A stretch of 64,000 nucleotides of DNA. Source: Rhodocyclaceae bacterium (lineage in GTDB: Bacteria; Pseudomonadota; Gammaproteobacteria; Burkholderiales; Rhodocyclaceae). Positions 9,078 to 16,906 of the stretch are shown in pieces. Position 1 is the stretch's first letter, and the number at the start of each line of letters is the position of its first letter. The notes below the pieces were generated by a model. It had not been told where the DNA came from. It did no database searches and was given only the letters and a program-made list of their open reading frames with translations. The DNA lies in NCBI GenBank assembly GCA_030681195.1, contig JAUXXJ010000018.1, positions 62,001 to 126,000 on the forward strand, in the 5' to 3' direction. A program made the translations under genes and the position numbers.

Positions 9078-9999
9078 ATGCTTTTTCAATCATTCGGTCG
9101 CTGAGCTTCTGTGTTAAATCGCCTTTTCTGTGAACTTGGCGAAGCCCGGCGGTGTCTGTCCATGAGAGTTCTTTGCGGGTGAGCTCTTCGAGGCGTAGGA
9201 GGCGCTCCGCGACCGAGTCCTCATCCAACTTGAACACACGTCCCGGCGAGCCTTCTCCGTAGGCAATCGCCTCGAAGGCCAATGAGCTCAGGCCCGGTGC
9301 CGTGCTCTTCCAGAAGTCAATCAATGCATAGGCGAACATGCCGTCGTGCAAGGTGGGCTTGGGGCCTCTGCGAAACGAGAAGTGCCCCTTGCGCTCTTCG
9401 TAGATCAGGCCCAACTCGCCAAGCATGGGCTCGGCATAGTCCTCGGGCGATCCACCGGCTGAACGCGGGGCATAGCCTCGGATGCAGGTCTCGATGTCGC
9501 GCGAAATCGTCGCCATGGAGAGCTTGCGATTTGCATCGAGCGAGCGGGCGTATTCAGCCAACGGGGCTTCAAGATCCTCGCGCGAGAACGTGGGCGAGGT
9601 TACGAAATTGAAGAGCCATCGCCAAGTAGTGGCGCGGTGTCCGCGTCCGGCTAGCCACCAATGCGCATACCAAGCCGTCGTTGGATTTTCTGCGTAGGGG
9701 TCAAGGCCTTCGTCTGCCAACACGGCCTTTGCGTGCTCGGTGATCGCGTAGGAGCCGGTGGGGGCTCCCTCTTCGGTGATGACGTTGCATGCGAGCGCCC
9801 AATGGCGGATCGATGCGACCATGTTCTTGCCGACGCCGAACTCGGCGATCGCGTCTTCATTGGTGAAGGTGGTCTTGTGGATGTAGTCGAACGAGTCGGA
9901 TCGGTCGTAGACTTTTTTGAGCCACATTTGGCGCAGAGGAAACGTCTCATGCCCTGAAAAGTGGGCTGTTGCGCCTTCGGATGATGTGTTTTTCCCCAT
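9070..9999 (-). CDS. sspB: SspB-like DUF4007 protein, first gene of the island operon
   Basis: The protein has 309 residues from MGKNTSSEG at 9999. An upstream in-frame start at 10125 would add 42 residues that do not look like the family. FSGHETFPLRQMWLKK followed by a short spacer and FGVGKNMVASIRHWALA is the characteristic DUF4007 N-terminus. As I recall, SspB of phosphorothioation systems carries DUF4007 and nicks DNA. Here the gene leads an operon with SspC-like and SspD-like genes, which supports that reading. No cysteine desulfurase (SspA) gene is adjacent. Sulfur could come from the isc desulfurases at 20.1-22.5 kb, as IscS can supply Dnd systems. Confidence 0.8.
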   Translation of the reverse strand: MGKNTSSEGATAHFSGHETFPLRQMWLKKVYDRSDSFDYIHKTTFTNEDAIAEFGVGKNMVASIRHWALACNVITEEGAPTGSYAITEHAKAVLADEGLDPYAENPTTAWYAHWWLAGRGHRATTWRWLFNFVTSPTFSREDLEAPLAEYARSLDANRKLSMATISRDIETCIRGYAPRSAGGSPEDYAEPMLGELGLIYEERKGHFSFRRGPKPTLHDGMFAYALIDFWKSTAPGLSSLAFEAIAYGEGSPGRVFKLDEDSVAERLLRLEELTRKELSWTDTAGLRQVHRKGDLTQKLSDRMIEKAYA

Positions 10000-10370
10000 G
10001 CGATCAATTCTACTGGAGAGGATCGCCAGTGGGAAACAACTGAATGACCAATTTGTGGATACGTGTGTACAGACACCAAACATTCCCTCGTGTCTCGTAA
10101 CTTTCATTAACTTGTGCAATTGCAACTTTTCAGCGAGCCGCGAAGTGGCTTCATGCCGGAGGTCAAGGAAGTGAAGGTCGATCAGTAGTAGTTGATCGTC
10201 AATTCATCGAGGCAGATTCGAGGCAAACAGCCAAGTCCGATTAGGGACATTCGGGGCTTTCTCGGGGCAGTAGAAAATAAAAAAACCGACTTTCGTCGGC
10301 TATTTTGCTTCTGATGGCCCTGGCCACCTCGTGGATGATTTTGCCAAATCACCTTAATAATCAAGGTGTT
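10000..10370. other. Island-core junction, intergenic
   Basis: There are 371 bases between the first island gene and the 3' end of tRNA-Ser. They should contain the minus-strand promoter of the island operon. TAGAAT lies just upstream of the start at 9999, but I see no matching -35 at good spacing. An inverted repeat CGATCA-N8-TGATCG lies at 10179-10198, and the tRNA terminator at about 10274-10300. No integrase or recombinase fragment was recognised. A 60-codon minus ORF (10182-10364) has no family resemblance. Confidence 0.5.
10274..10300 (-). terminator. Rho-independent terminator downstream of tRNA-Ser
   Basis: On the minus strand a stem CCGAC / GTCGG with a GAAA loop is followed directly by a run of seven T. 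It lies about 70 bases beyond the tRNA-Ser 3' end, in the right orientation to end that transcript and shield the island. Confidence 0.75.
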
Positions 10371-10461
10371 TGGCGGAGAGGGAGGGATTCGAACCCTCGT
10401 TAGGATATTATCCTAAACACGCTTTCCAGGCGTGCGACTTAAACCGCTCATCCACCTCTCC
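10371..10461 (-). tRNA. tRNA-Ser (GGA)
   Basis: The 91 bases include an encoded CCA. The acceptor stem GGAGAGG pairs with CCTCTCC. The anticodon stem-loop CACGC-CTGGAAA-GCGTG gives anticodon GGA. A long variable arm (TAGGATAATATCCTA) marks the serine class, and the T-arm contains GGTTCGAATCC. The 3' end faces the accessory region at 1-10 kb, which makes it a candidate attachment site. Confidence 0.96.
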
Positions 10462-10516
10462 GCAGTGAGCCTGATGCAATATCAGGGCGCGGATTCTAAC
10501 AGATAACCTTCCCCGC

Positions 10517-11365
10517 TCAGCCTTCGCTGTGCCGCAGCGACAGGTCGATGGCGCCCACATCCTTGGTGAGTGTCCCGATCGAGATGCGATCAACTCCGGT
10601 CTCGGCGATGGCGCGAACCGTATCAAGGCGGATTCCCCCCGAGGCTTCGAGTTCGGCGCGTCCGGCATTGATCTCGACGGCTTGGCGCATTTGTGCCAGA
10701 TCCATGTTGTCGAGCAGGATCATGGTGGCACCATGATCAAGTGCCTCAGCGAGCTGTTCGAGCGTTTCAACTTCGACTTGGATAAACACCTTGCCGCTGG
10801 CAATACTGCGAGCACGCTCCAAGGCTGGCGGAATGCCGCCGGCAGCGATGATGTGGTTTTCCTTGATGAGAATGCCATCGTAGAGACCCAGGCGGTGGTT
10901 GATGCCACCGCCGCACGTGACGGCATATTTTTGTGCCAGGCGTAGCCCCGGCAAGGTCTTGCGTGTATCGACGATTTTGGCGTGTGTGCCGGCTACGGCA
11001 TTGACATAGACGCGGGTTTGCGTCGCAGTGCCGGAGAGCAGTTGCAGAAAGTTGAGTGCAGCACGTTCGGCGGTGAGTAGTGCGCGAGTTTCAGCCGCGA
11101 TCTCACAGATCACTTGGCCGGCTTCGAGGGCGTCGCCATCTTTGGCAAGCCAGCGAATCTGGGCTTCAGCATCGAGATGATGCAGGCAGGATTCAAACCA
11201 TGCAGTGCCGCACAGTACAGCGTCTTCGCGGCTGGTGACGATGCCAACCGCGCGGCGTCCAGCCGGTGTCAGCAGCGCGGTCAGGTCGCCGCCCCCAATA
11301 TCTTCAGCCAGGGCGGCGAGGACATTGCGCTCGATTTCGTGGGCAAGTGAAACAGAAAATCCCAT
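10517..11365 (-). CDS. nadC: Nicotinate-nucleotide pyrophosphorylase (carboxylating)
   Basis: The protein makes nicotinate mononucleotide from quinolinate and PRPP in de novo NAD synthesis. It has 282 residues from MGFSVSLAHE. The longer open frame to 11485 adds an unrelated leader. Family motifs are clear: EDIGGGDLT near residue 21, RALLTAERAALNFLQLLSG, the DTRKTLPGLR substrate loop, CGGGINHRLGLYDGILIKENH, and ASGGI near the C-terminus. The upstream neighbour on the same strand is nnr, an NAD(P)H repair enzyme, so the pair links NAD making and NAD repair. The gap of 64 bases allows co-transcription. Confidence 0.97.
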   Translation of the reverse strand: MGFSVSLAHEIERNVLAALAEDIGGGDLTALLTPAGRRAVGIVTSREDAVLCGTAWFESCLHHLDAEAQIRWLAKDGDALEAGQVICEIAAETRALLTAERAALNFLQLLSGTATQTRVYVNAVAGTHAKIVDTRKTLPGLRLAQKYAVTCGGGINHRLGLYDGILIKENHIIAAGGIPPALERARSIASGKVFIQVEVETLEQLAEALDHGATMILLDNMDLAQMRQAVEINAGRAELEASGGIRLDTVRAIAETGVDRISIGTLTKDVGAIDLSLRHSEG

Positions 11366-11429
11366 GGCGGATGCAGTCTGCGGAACTGGTTTTATTGATG
11401 CGACTGATTTTAACATTGAGGAAATTGCA

Positions 11430-12887
11430 TCATGCTTTTGCGATCCAGTCGTTGAGGATCTGGCGGGCACTGTTGATGAGTTCACTGGCGGTCAGACCGA
11501 TCGGGCCGATCTCCTGAGCGACGCAGTAATCGGCAGCGGCGCCGTGCAGATGAACTGCTGCGAGCAAGGCGGCGGATGCTTCCCAGCCTTGCGCCAGCAA
11601 CGCTGCCAGCACGCCGGTCAGGACATCCCCGGTTCCGGCGGAGGCGAGGCCGGGGTTTCCTGTGGTGTTGATGAACCAGCGACCGTCAGGACAAACGACA
11701 ATACTGCCGCAGCCCTTGAGGACGACATGGGCGCGGAAACGTTGTGCCAGCGCCTTGGCGCTAGTCAATCGGTCCGCCTGAACTTGTTCGGTACGAATGT
11801 CCAGCAGCCGTGCGGCTTCGGTGGGATGTGGCGTCAAAAATGTCGGCGCTGACCGGACGGCAACCTTACGCAGCAACACGGTTCCCTGCGTGAGCAGATT
11901 GAGCGCGTCGGCATCGAGGATCAGTGGTTTGTCACATTCCAGGCTCTGGGACAGTAATTCACCTGCCTGGAGTGATTGTCCCAGCCCCGGGCCGATGGCA
12001 ATCACATCGGCAAGGGCAGCGACATCCTGGGCAGAGCGCAGCATCAGTTCAGGTTGCACTGGGTCAACCGCCAAGGCATCGAGCATGCCAACGTAAACCC
12101 GACCGGCCCCGAGTTTCAGGGCGGCACGCCCACAGAGCAGAGCGGCACCGGCCATGCCTGATGCGCCGCCAATGATGGCGACATTGCCAAAGCTGCCTTT
12201 GTGGCTGTTCCTGCGCCGCGGCTTCAGGTGGCGATGAAAATGGGCGGGTGAAATTTCCTCGCCATCCACTCGGGTGATGGCGATATCCAGGCTGCAGTGG
12301 ATGAGCTTGCCACACATATCCGGCCCGTCGGCAGTGAGTATGCCGGGTTTGAGCGCGATAAAGCTGGCGGTGCAATCGGCCTGTACGACCGGGCCGGCTG
12401 CGATCCCGGTGTCAGCATTCAGCCCGCTGGGGATGTCGAGGGACAGTACCGGGCAGTGGGCTGTGTTGATCCGTTCGATCCAGTCTCTGGCCATGCCCTC
12501 GATCGGGCGGGCGAGTCCGATGCCGAACAGGGCATCGATAATCAATCCGAAGTCTCCGTCGGGAAAGGATGACAGCGTGCAGCCCGAGGTTGCCTGCCAG
12601 GCATCGTGGGCCTGGCGCGCATCGGGTGGTAGCTTGTCCTGGTCACCACAAAATGCGACGGTTACATTGCGTCCAGCTTGTTTGAGCAGGCGTGCCATCA
12701 CGAAGCCATCGCCGCCGTTGTTGCCCGGACCGGCAACAACCAGAATAGCGCGTGACGTGTCCGCGAGCATCTCAAGCGCAATCTGCGTGGCACTTGCACC
12801 CGCGCGTTCCATCAGGGGCGGGGAGGCATTGGCCTCGCGTGACTCGATGGCACGCAAGCTGATGTTATTCAGGATGGGACGGCGCAT
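11430..12887 (-). CDS. nnr: Bifunctional NAD(P)H-hydrate epimerase / ADP-dependent dehydratase
   Basis: The protein has 485 residues, the full two-domain form. The N-terminal epimerase (YjeF_N) shows GPGNNGGDGFVMARLL. The C-terminal ribokinase-like dehydratase shows NPGLASAGTGDVLTGVLAALLAQG. Together they repair hydrated NADH and NADPH. A copy of the dispersed 24-bp repeat lies at 11836-11859 and encodes VAVRSAPTF. That stretch precedes the conserved LTPHPTEAARLL and stays in frame, so the domain appears intact. The gene is divergent from the amidohydrolase and upstream of nadC. Confidence 0.95.
   Translation of the reverse strand: MRRPILNNISLRAIESREANASPPLMERAGASATQIALEMLADTSRAILVVAGPGNNGGDGFVMARLLKQAGRNVTVAFCGDQDKLPPDARQAHDAWQATSGCTLSSFPDGDFGLIIDALFGIGLARPIEGMARDWIERINTAHCPVLSLDIPSGLNADTGIAAGPVVQADCTASFIALKPGILTADGPDMCGKLIHCSLDIAITRVDGEEISPAHFHRHLKPRRRNSHKGSFGNVAIIGGASGMAGAALLCGRAALKLGAGRVYVGMLDALAVDPVQPELMLRSAQDVAALADVIAIGPGLGQSLQAGELLSQSLECDKPLILDADALNLLTQGTVLLRKVAVRSAPTFLTPHPTEAARLLDIRTEQVQADRLTSAKALAQRFRAHVVLKGCGSIVVCPDGRWFINTTGNPGLASAGTGDVLTGVLAALLAQGWEASAALLAAVHLHGAAADYCVAQEIGPIGLTASELINSARQILNDWIAKA
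11836..11859 (-). repeat. Dispersed 24-bp repeat, copy 1 (inside nnr)
   Basis: The minus strand reads GCCGT CCG GTCAGCGCCGAC ATTT, differing from the consensus by C to T in GCC and T to A before TTT. It is in sense orientation in nnr and encodes AVRSAPTF. Confidence 0.75.
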
Positions 12888-12968
12888 GCTGGCGATTCTA
12901 GTCCTCGGGGTGATAGAGTGTGGCGAGCCTATATAAGATCAATTCAGAGATCAACGAGGAGGTGGAAA

Positions 12969-14156
12969 GTGAATCTGAGTGCCCTCTTGCCGGAAGTGGC
13001 GACGCGCATTGCCAGTGTGCGCCGTGATCTGCACGCGCATCCCGAATTGGCGTTCAATGAGACGCGTACATCAGAGCTGGTGGCCAATTATTTGCGACAG
13101 CTCGGTCTGGAGGTTCATGAGGGGCTGGCCAAGACGGGGGTGGTGGCCTGCCTCAAAGCGGGTGACAGCAAACGCGCCATTGGCCTGCGTGCCGACATGG
13201 ATGCCTTGCCTTTACCAGAGCTGAATACCTTCCCGCACCGTTCGCGCCACGAAGGCCGCATGCACGCCTGTGGACATGACGGGCACACGGCGATGTTGCT
13301 GGGGGCGGCCGAAGTGCTCGTCAAGCTGCGCGATTCGGGCAACTTCGATGGCACTGTCTATTTCATTTTTCAGCCTGCCGAAGAGCATGAGGGAGGCGGA
13401 CGCGTGATGGTCGAGGAGGGGCTGTTCGAGCGCTTTCCGATGCAAATGGTATTCGGACTGCACAACTGGCCCGGATTGCCAGCCGGCAGCATTGCGGTGA
13501 TGGAAGGCCCGGTGATGGCCGGCGCCGATCGTTTTGAAATCACCATCACGGCGCGTGGCGCACACGCCGCCATGCCTCATCAGGGAACGGATGCGATTCT
13601 TGCCGGTTCGGCGCTGGTGCAGGCACTCCAGTTGCTGGTCAGCCGCTCGACCGATCCGCAGGATGCCGCTGTCGTGAGCGTGACTCGCTTTCATGCCGGG
13701 CACGCCGACAACATCCTGCCGGAAACCGCAATCCTTGGCGGCACCGTGCGCAGTCTGCGGCCCGAGGTGCAGGATGCGCTGGAGGAAGGTGTGCGACGCA
13801 TCTGCAATGGTGTGGAAGCGACGCATCACGTACAGATTGCTCTGCAGTATGTCCGTGGCTATCCACCCACCATCAATGCCGGAGAAGCCGCCTCACTGTG
13901 CCGGGAAGTGGCGCGCCAAGTGGTCGAAGGCGATCAACAAGTGCTGACGCATCTCAAACCGAGCATGGGCGCAGAAGATTTCGCTTATCTGTCCCGCGTG
14001 GTGCCGGGGTGCTATGTCTGGCTGGGCAATGGGCCGGGCGAAGGCGGCTGCATGCTGCACAGCCCGCATTACGACTTCAACGACCAGATCATTGCGACCG
14101 GCATACGTTACTGGGTGCGGCTGGTCGAAACGGCACTCAATCTCAAGGCGGGATGA
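12969..14156 (+). CDS. M20-family amidohydrolase (hippurate hydrolase-like)
   Basis: The protein has 395 residues from a GTG at 12969, preceded by a strong GAGGAGG. The frame opens at 12918, but that start has no ribosome site and would lie within the promoter. Metal-site motifs of the M20D peptidases are present: HACGHDGHTAMLLGAA, QPAEEHEGGG and a late HSPHYDFND. The dimerisation insert begins around MAGADRFEITITARGAHAAMPH. The substrate is probably an N-acyl amino acid such as hippurate or an indole-acetyl conjugate, but the family does not fix it. The protein is cytosolic with no signal peptide. Transcription diverges from nnr. Confidence 0.9.
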   Translation: MNLSALLPEVATRIASVRRDLHAHPELAFNETRTSELVANYLRQLGLEVHEGLAKTGVVACLKAGDSKRAIGLRADMDALPLPELNTFPHRSRHEGRMHACGHDGHTAMLLGAAEVLVKLRDSGNFDGTVYFIFQPAEEHEGGGRVMVEEGLFERFPMQMVFGLHNWPGLPAGSIAVMEGPVMAGADRFEITITARGAHAAMPHQGTDAILAGSALVQALQLLVSRSTDPQDAAVVSVTRFHAGHADNILPETAILGGTVRSLRPEVQDALEEGVRRICNGVEATHHVQIALQYVRGYPPTINAGEAASLCREVARQVVEGDQQVLTHLKPSMGAEDFAYLSRVVPGCYVWLGNGPGEGGCMLHSPHYDFNDQIIATGIRYWVRLVETALNLKAG

Positions 14157-14188
14157 GGATCAACAGAAAATAGAGGCCGTGGGGTATT

Positions 14189-14262
14189 TGGAGGCGCGAG
14201 CCGGAGTCGAACCGACCTACACGGATTTGCAATCCGGTGCATAACCGCTTTGCTATCGCGCC
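14189..14262 (-). tRNA. tRNA-Cys (GCA)
   Basis: There are 74 bases including an encoded CCA. The acceptor stem GGCGCGA pairs with TCGCGCC, the anticodon loop ATTGCAA gives anticodon GCA, and the discriminator base is U, as expected for tRNA-Cys. The T-loop is GGTTCGACTCC. It lies convergent and close to the amidohydrolase stop. Confidence 0.96.
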
Positions 14263-14341
14263 GAAGGCTCTGTTCCTGCCTAGGCAGGTCATCAAAAGCG
14301 ACCGCTATTGTATCCAATCCCTGCGGTGTTGTGGGGCAGTG

Positions 14342-14374
14342 GACCAAAAGTAAAAGCCGCCCAACAGGCGGCTT
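14342..14374 (-). terminator. Terminator hairpin behind the 22-codon ORF
   Basis: The stem AAGCCGCC / GGCGGCTT has a 5-base loop. On the minus strand it is followed by TTTTACTTTT. It starts about 23 bases beyond the stop of the small ORF at 14397-14465. Read on the plus strand it is followed by a weaker CTGATTTTG. Confidence 0.6.
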
Positions 14375-14396
14375 CTGATTTTGTTACATGGTTCCT

Positions 14397-14465
14397 TTAC
14401 AGGTCGTCGTCGTATTCTTGATCCTGATGGGGTTCCAGAAAGTCTTCACATTCCATTTGCTTCAT
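14397..14465 (-). CDS. Candidate 22-residue acidic peptide, divergent from the LexA-like gene
   Basis: A 22-codon ORF begins MKQMECEDFL and ends QEYDDDL, with AGGAG six bases before its ATG and a hairpin terminator just after its stop. The product is strongly acidic (ten Asp/Glu) with one cysteine. I recognise no family. Ribosome site, ORF and terminator together look like a complete mini-gene, but a chance ORF of this length is possible and I found no convincing promoter. It is transcribed away from the LexA-like gene, so a shared regulatory region is conceivable. Confidence 0.42.
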   Translation of the reverse strand: MKQMECEDFLEPHQDQEYDDDL

Positions 14466-14566
14466 TCACTCCTGTTGTCTTTGATTTGCGCGTTCATCAT
14501 GCACTGCTTGTGTGACAGCAACATGACAACCCGTGTAAGGGAATTAACTGTCGAAACCGGGTTTGG

Positions 14567-14595
14567 TTGACAGGTGTTCCAGAGAACACTAGCAT
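14567..14595 (+). promoter_or_regulatory. Promoter of the LexA-like gene with embedded operator
   Basis: TTGACA at 14567-14572 and TAGCAT at 14590-14595 are separated by exactly 17 bases. The spacer contains a perfect inverted repeat, GTGTTC-CAGA-GAACAC (14574-14589), so a bound dimer would block the promoter. Two more palindromes flank it: AAACC-G-GGTTT at 14554-14564 and GTCCATCTGGAC at 14599-14610. The usual betaproteobacterial LexA box (CTGT-N8-ACAG) is not present. Autoregulation by the downstream repressor is inferred. Confidence 0.62.
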
Positions 14596-14633
14596 GGAGT
14601 CCATCTGGACACCAATATTGAATGGAGCCTGCG

Positions 14634-15233
14634 ATGCCCCCCGCTGATCCTTCCCGCGATAGCGAATACCTTGACCGCCTGCGTGATTACTACGCGGAGG
14701 CGCGTCGTATCCCGACGCAACAACGCATCTGCGAGCTGATTGGTTTCGCATCGAAAACCGCCGCCAAGAAATTGCTGGAGCGGTTGGAGACGGCCGGTTT
14801 CGTCGAGCGGACCCCGGATGACGATGCCTGGATGCCAACAACGCGCTTCTTTGAGCGGCCGCTGGCTGACATTGCTGTTCGGGCCGGGGCGCCCGACATG
14901 ATCGAGGGCACCCAGGGAGACATGTTCCTCATCGACCAGTATCTTGTCCGCCAGCCTTCCCGGACACTGATGGTGCCGGTCAAGGGTGATTCCATGATCG
15001 ATGCGGGCATCCACGACGGTGATCTGGTGGTTGTCGAGCGGACCAAGGCCGCTAAATCCGGCGACTTCGTCATTGCGATTGTTGACGACGAATTCACCCT
15101 CAAGGAGTTGATTCTCGAAAAGAGCAAGTTTGCGCTCAAGCCTCACAATCCGGCCTATCCCATCATTCGGCCTCAGGGACAGTTGGAAATCTTCGGTGTG
15201 GTCACCGGCCTCGTTCGCCGTTATCAGGGTTGA
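14634..15233 (+). CDS. LexA-like S24 repressor with self-cleavage site
   Basis: The protein has 199 residues from ATG 14634, which has GGAG eight bases upstream. ATG 14622 has none. The N-terminal winged helix includes IPTQQRICELIGFASKTAAKK. An Ala-Gly cleavage site (VRAGAP) follows, then the S24 protease domain with catalytic Ser in GDSMIDAGIHDGD and catalytic Lys in FTLKELI. The layout is that of a DNA-damage repressor that inactivates itself with RecA. The recognition helix and the operator both differ from E. coli LexA, so it may be the resident SOS repressor with a divergent site or a LexA paralogue. It is followed after one base by a LysE-type exporter. Confidence 0.84.
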   Translation: MPPADPSRDSEYLDRLRDYYAEARRIPTQQRICELIGFASKTAAKKLLERLETAGFVERTPDDDAWMPTTRFFERPLADIAVRAGAPDMIEGTQGDMFLIDQYLVRQPSRTLMVPVKGDSMIDAGIHDGDLVVVERTKAAKSGDFVIAIVDDEFTLKELILEKSKFALKPHNPAYPIIRPQGQLEIFGVVTGLVRRYQG

Positions 15234-15234
15234 C

Positions 15235-15879
15235 ATGTTCTACGGCATTACAGACCTGACCACCTTTATTCTCGGCACGATCTTCATCGTTTTACTGCCT
15301 GGTCCGAACTCCCTCTATGTCATGACCGTTGCGTCGCGCTGGGGTGTCGCCGCAGGCTATCGTGGGGCCGGGGGGATATTTCTGGGCGACACGATCCTGA
15401 TGATTCTTTCGGCCACGGGCGTGGCCTCGCTGTTGCAAGCCACGCCAGCCCTGTTCATGGTGCTCAAGTATGCGGGTGCCGCTTACCTAGCCTGGCTGGG
15501 TGTCGGGCTGCTGCGTTCGGCTGTCCGTACCTGGCGCAAGGGTAGGGAAAATGAACCGTCAATGATGCCCGTTGATGCGTCGCGGCCGTTTCGGACGGCC
15601 TTGCTGATCAGCCTGATGAACCCCAAGGCGATCCTGTTCTTCATCTCCTTCTTCATCCAGTTCGTCTCGCCGGCGTATGAGCACCCTGAATTGTCATTTC
15701 TGATCTTGGGCGTCATCGTTCAAGTCTGCAGTGCGCTGTATTTGTCGGCACTAATTTTTGGTGGGGCTCATCTGGCGCAACAGTTTCGCCGTCGCCGGCG
15801 TCTTTCCGCTGTGGCGACGGGCGGGGTTGGCGGGCTGTTCATTGGTTTTGGCGTCAAGCTGGCGGGCGCGGTACTTTGA
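15235..15879 (+). CDS. LysE/RhtB-family amino acid exporter
   Basis: The protein has 214 residues and about six hydrophobic segments. The N-terminus (FYGITDLTTFILGTIFIVLLPGPNSLYVM) carries the family's PGPN motif, and SLMNPKAILFFISFF is the conserved NPK signature. It resembles LeuE-like members, which export leucine or similar amino acids across the inner membrane. The start at 15235 lies one base after the stop of the LexA-like gene, so the two may share a transcript. A longer upstream frame runs inside the repressor gene and was rejected. The actual substrate cannot be read from sequence. Confidence 0.9.
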   Translation: MFYGITDLTTFILGTIFIVLLPGPNSLYVMTVASRWGVAAGYRGAGGIFLGDTILMILSATGVASLLQATPALFMVLKYAGAAYLAWLGVGLLRSAVRTWRKGRENEPSMMPVDASRPFRTALLISLMNPKAILFFISFFIQFVSPAYEHPELSFLILGVIVQVCSALYLSALIFGGAHLAQQFRRRRRLSAVATGGVGGLFIGFGVKLAGAVL

Positions 15880-15888
15880 TCTTTCCCG

Positions 15889-16857
15889 ATGCTTGATGCC
15901 ATGAAGCCGGGGCGCCTCATTCTTGCCCCGATGGAGGGGCTGGCCGATGACATCATGCGCGATGTCCTGACCGGCGCAGGTGGCTATGACTGGTGTGTGA
16001 CCGAGTTTGTGCGTGTCAGTGCAACCGTCTTGCCGCATAGCGCCTTTACCCGCATCAGCCCGGAACTGAAGCAGTCCTCGCGGACGAAGGCGGGCACGCC
16101 GGTACGGGTTCAGTTGCTGGGGTCTGATCCTGATCTGCTCGCCGCCAATGCTGCGCGAGTTGCATGTCTTCAACCGGCCGGCATCGACCTGAATTTCGGT
16201 TGTCCTACGCCCTTGATCAATCGCAACCGAGGGGGTGCGGCACTGCTGGATGATCCTGAACTTTTGCATCGCATTACCGTAACCGTGCGTGAAGCGATGC
16301 CCGGAAAGATTCCCCTGACGGCCAAGATGCGCCTTGGCATCGACGACACGGCGCGGACGCTCGACTGTGCGCGGGCGCTTGAGGCGGGCGGTATTGAAGC
16401 GCTGGTTGTCCATGCGCGCACCAAGGAGGATGGTTATCGGCCACCGGCCCGTTGGGAATGGCTCGCCCGAATCCGCGAGTCGGTGCAGGTCCCGGTCATC
16501 GCCAACGGAGAAGTTTGGTCAGTGAATGACTATCGCGCCATGCGTACGATGAGCGGTTGTACCGATGTCATGCTGGGGCGCGGAGCGGTCGCAGACCCCC
16601 TGCTGGCGCAAAGAATCCGCAAGGGTGGTTTGCAGCCTGCCGAGCATGATTGGCAGCTTGTTGCCCAAATGATTGACGATTTTTGGCGGCAGGTACAGGG
16701 CAAGGTCTTGCCGAGTCAGGCGCCGGGCAGGCTCAAGCAATGGTTGATGTTGATGCGCAGGTCCTATCCGCAGGCTGAGCGCTTGTTCGCGGCCATTCGG
16801 CCTTTGCGCCATGCCGGTGAGGTGACGCCGGTCTTGCAGCAGATGCTTGTTTGGTAG
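15889..16857 (+). CDS. dusC: tRNA-dihydrouridine(16) synthase
   Basis: The protein has 322 residues. The N-terminal LILAPMEGLADDIMRDVLT binds FMN. DLNFGCPTPLINRNRGGAALL holds the catalytic cysteine. LTAKMRLGIDD and LVVHARTKEDGYRPPARWEWL are DusC-type, and IANGEVWSV completes the phosphate site. The enzyme reduces uridine in the tRNA D-loop. Two starts are possible (MLDAMK or the ATG four codons later). The gene ends ten bases before a strong terminator hairpin. Confidence 0.94.
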   Translation: MLDAMKPGRLILAPMEGLADDIMRDVLTGAGGYDWCVTEFVRVSATVLPHSAFTRISPELKQSSRTKAGTPVRVQLLGSDPDLLAANAARVACLQPAGIDLNFGCPTPLINRNRGGAALLDDPELLHRITVTVREAMPGKIPLTAKMRLGIDDTARTLDCARALEAGGIEALVVHARTKEDGYRPPARWEWLARIRESVQVPVIANGEVWSVNDYRAMRTMSGCTDVMLGRGAVADPLLAQRIRKGGLQPAEHDWQLVAQMIDDFWRQVQGKVLPSQAPGRLKQWLMLMRRSYPQAERLFAAIRPLRHAGEVTPVLQQMLVW

Positions 16858-16866
16858 CCTACAAAC

Positions 16867-16894
16867 AAAAATCGCCCCGGAGGGCGATTTTTGT
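16867..16894. terminator. Bidirectional terminator between dusC and tRNA-Gly
   Basis: The stem AAAAATCGCCC / GGGCGATTTTT has a CGGA loop. The A and T tracts on either side give a T-run after the stem on both strands, so it can end dusC on the plus strand and tRNA-Gly on the minus strand. Confidence 0.88.
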
Positions 16895-16906
16895 TTTACT
16901 GAATTC

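Noticed and set aside
10182..10364. 60-codon minus-strand ORF between the island and tRNA-Ser
   Set aside because: It spans the tRNA terminator and has no recognisable features.
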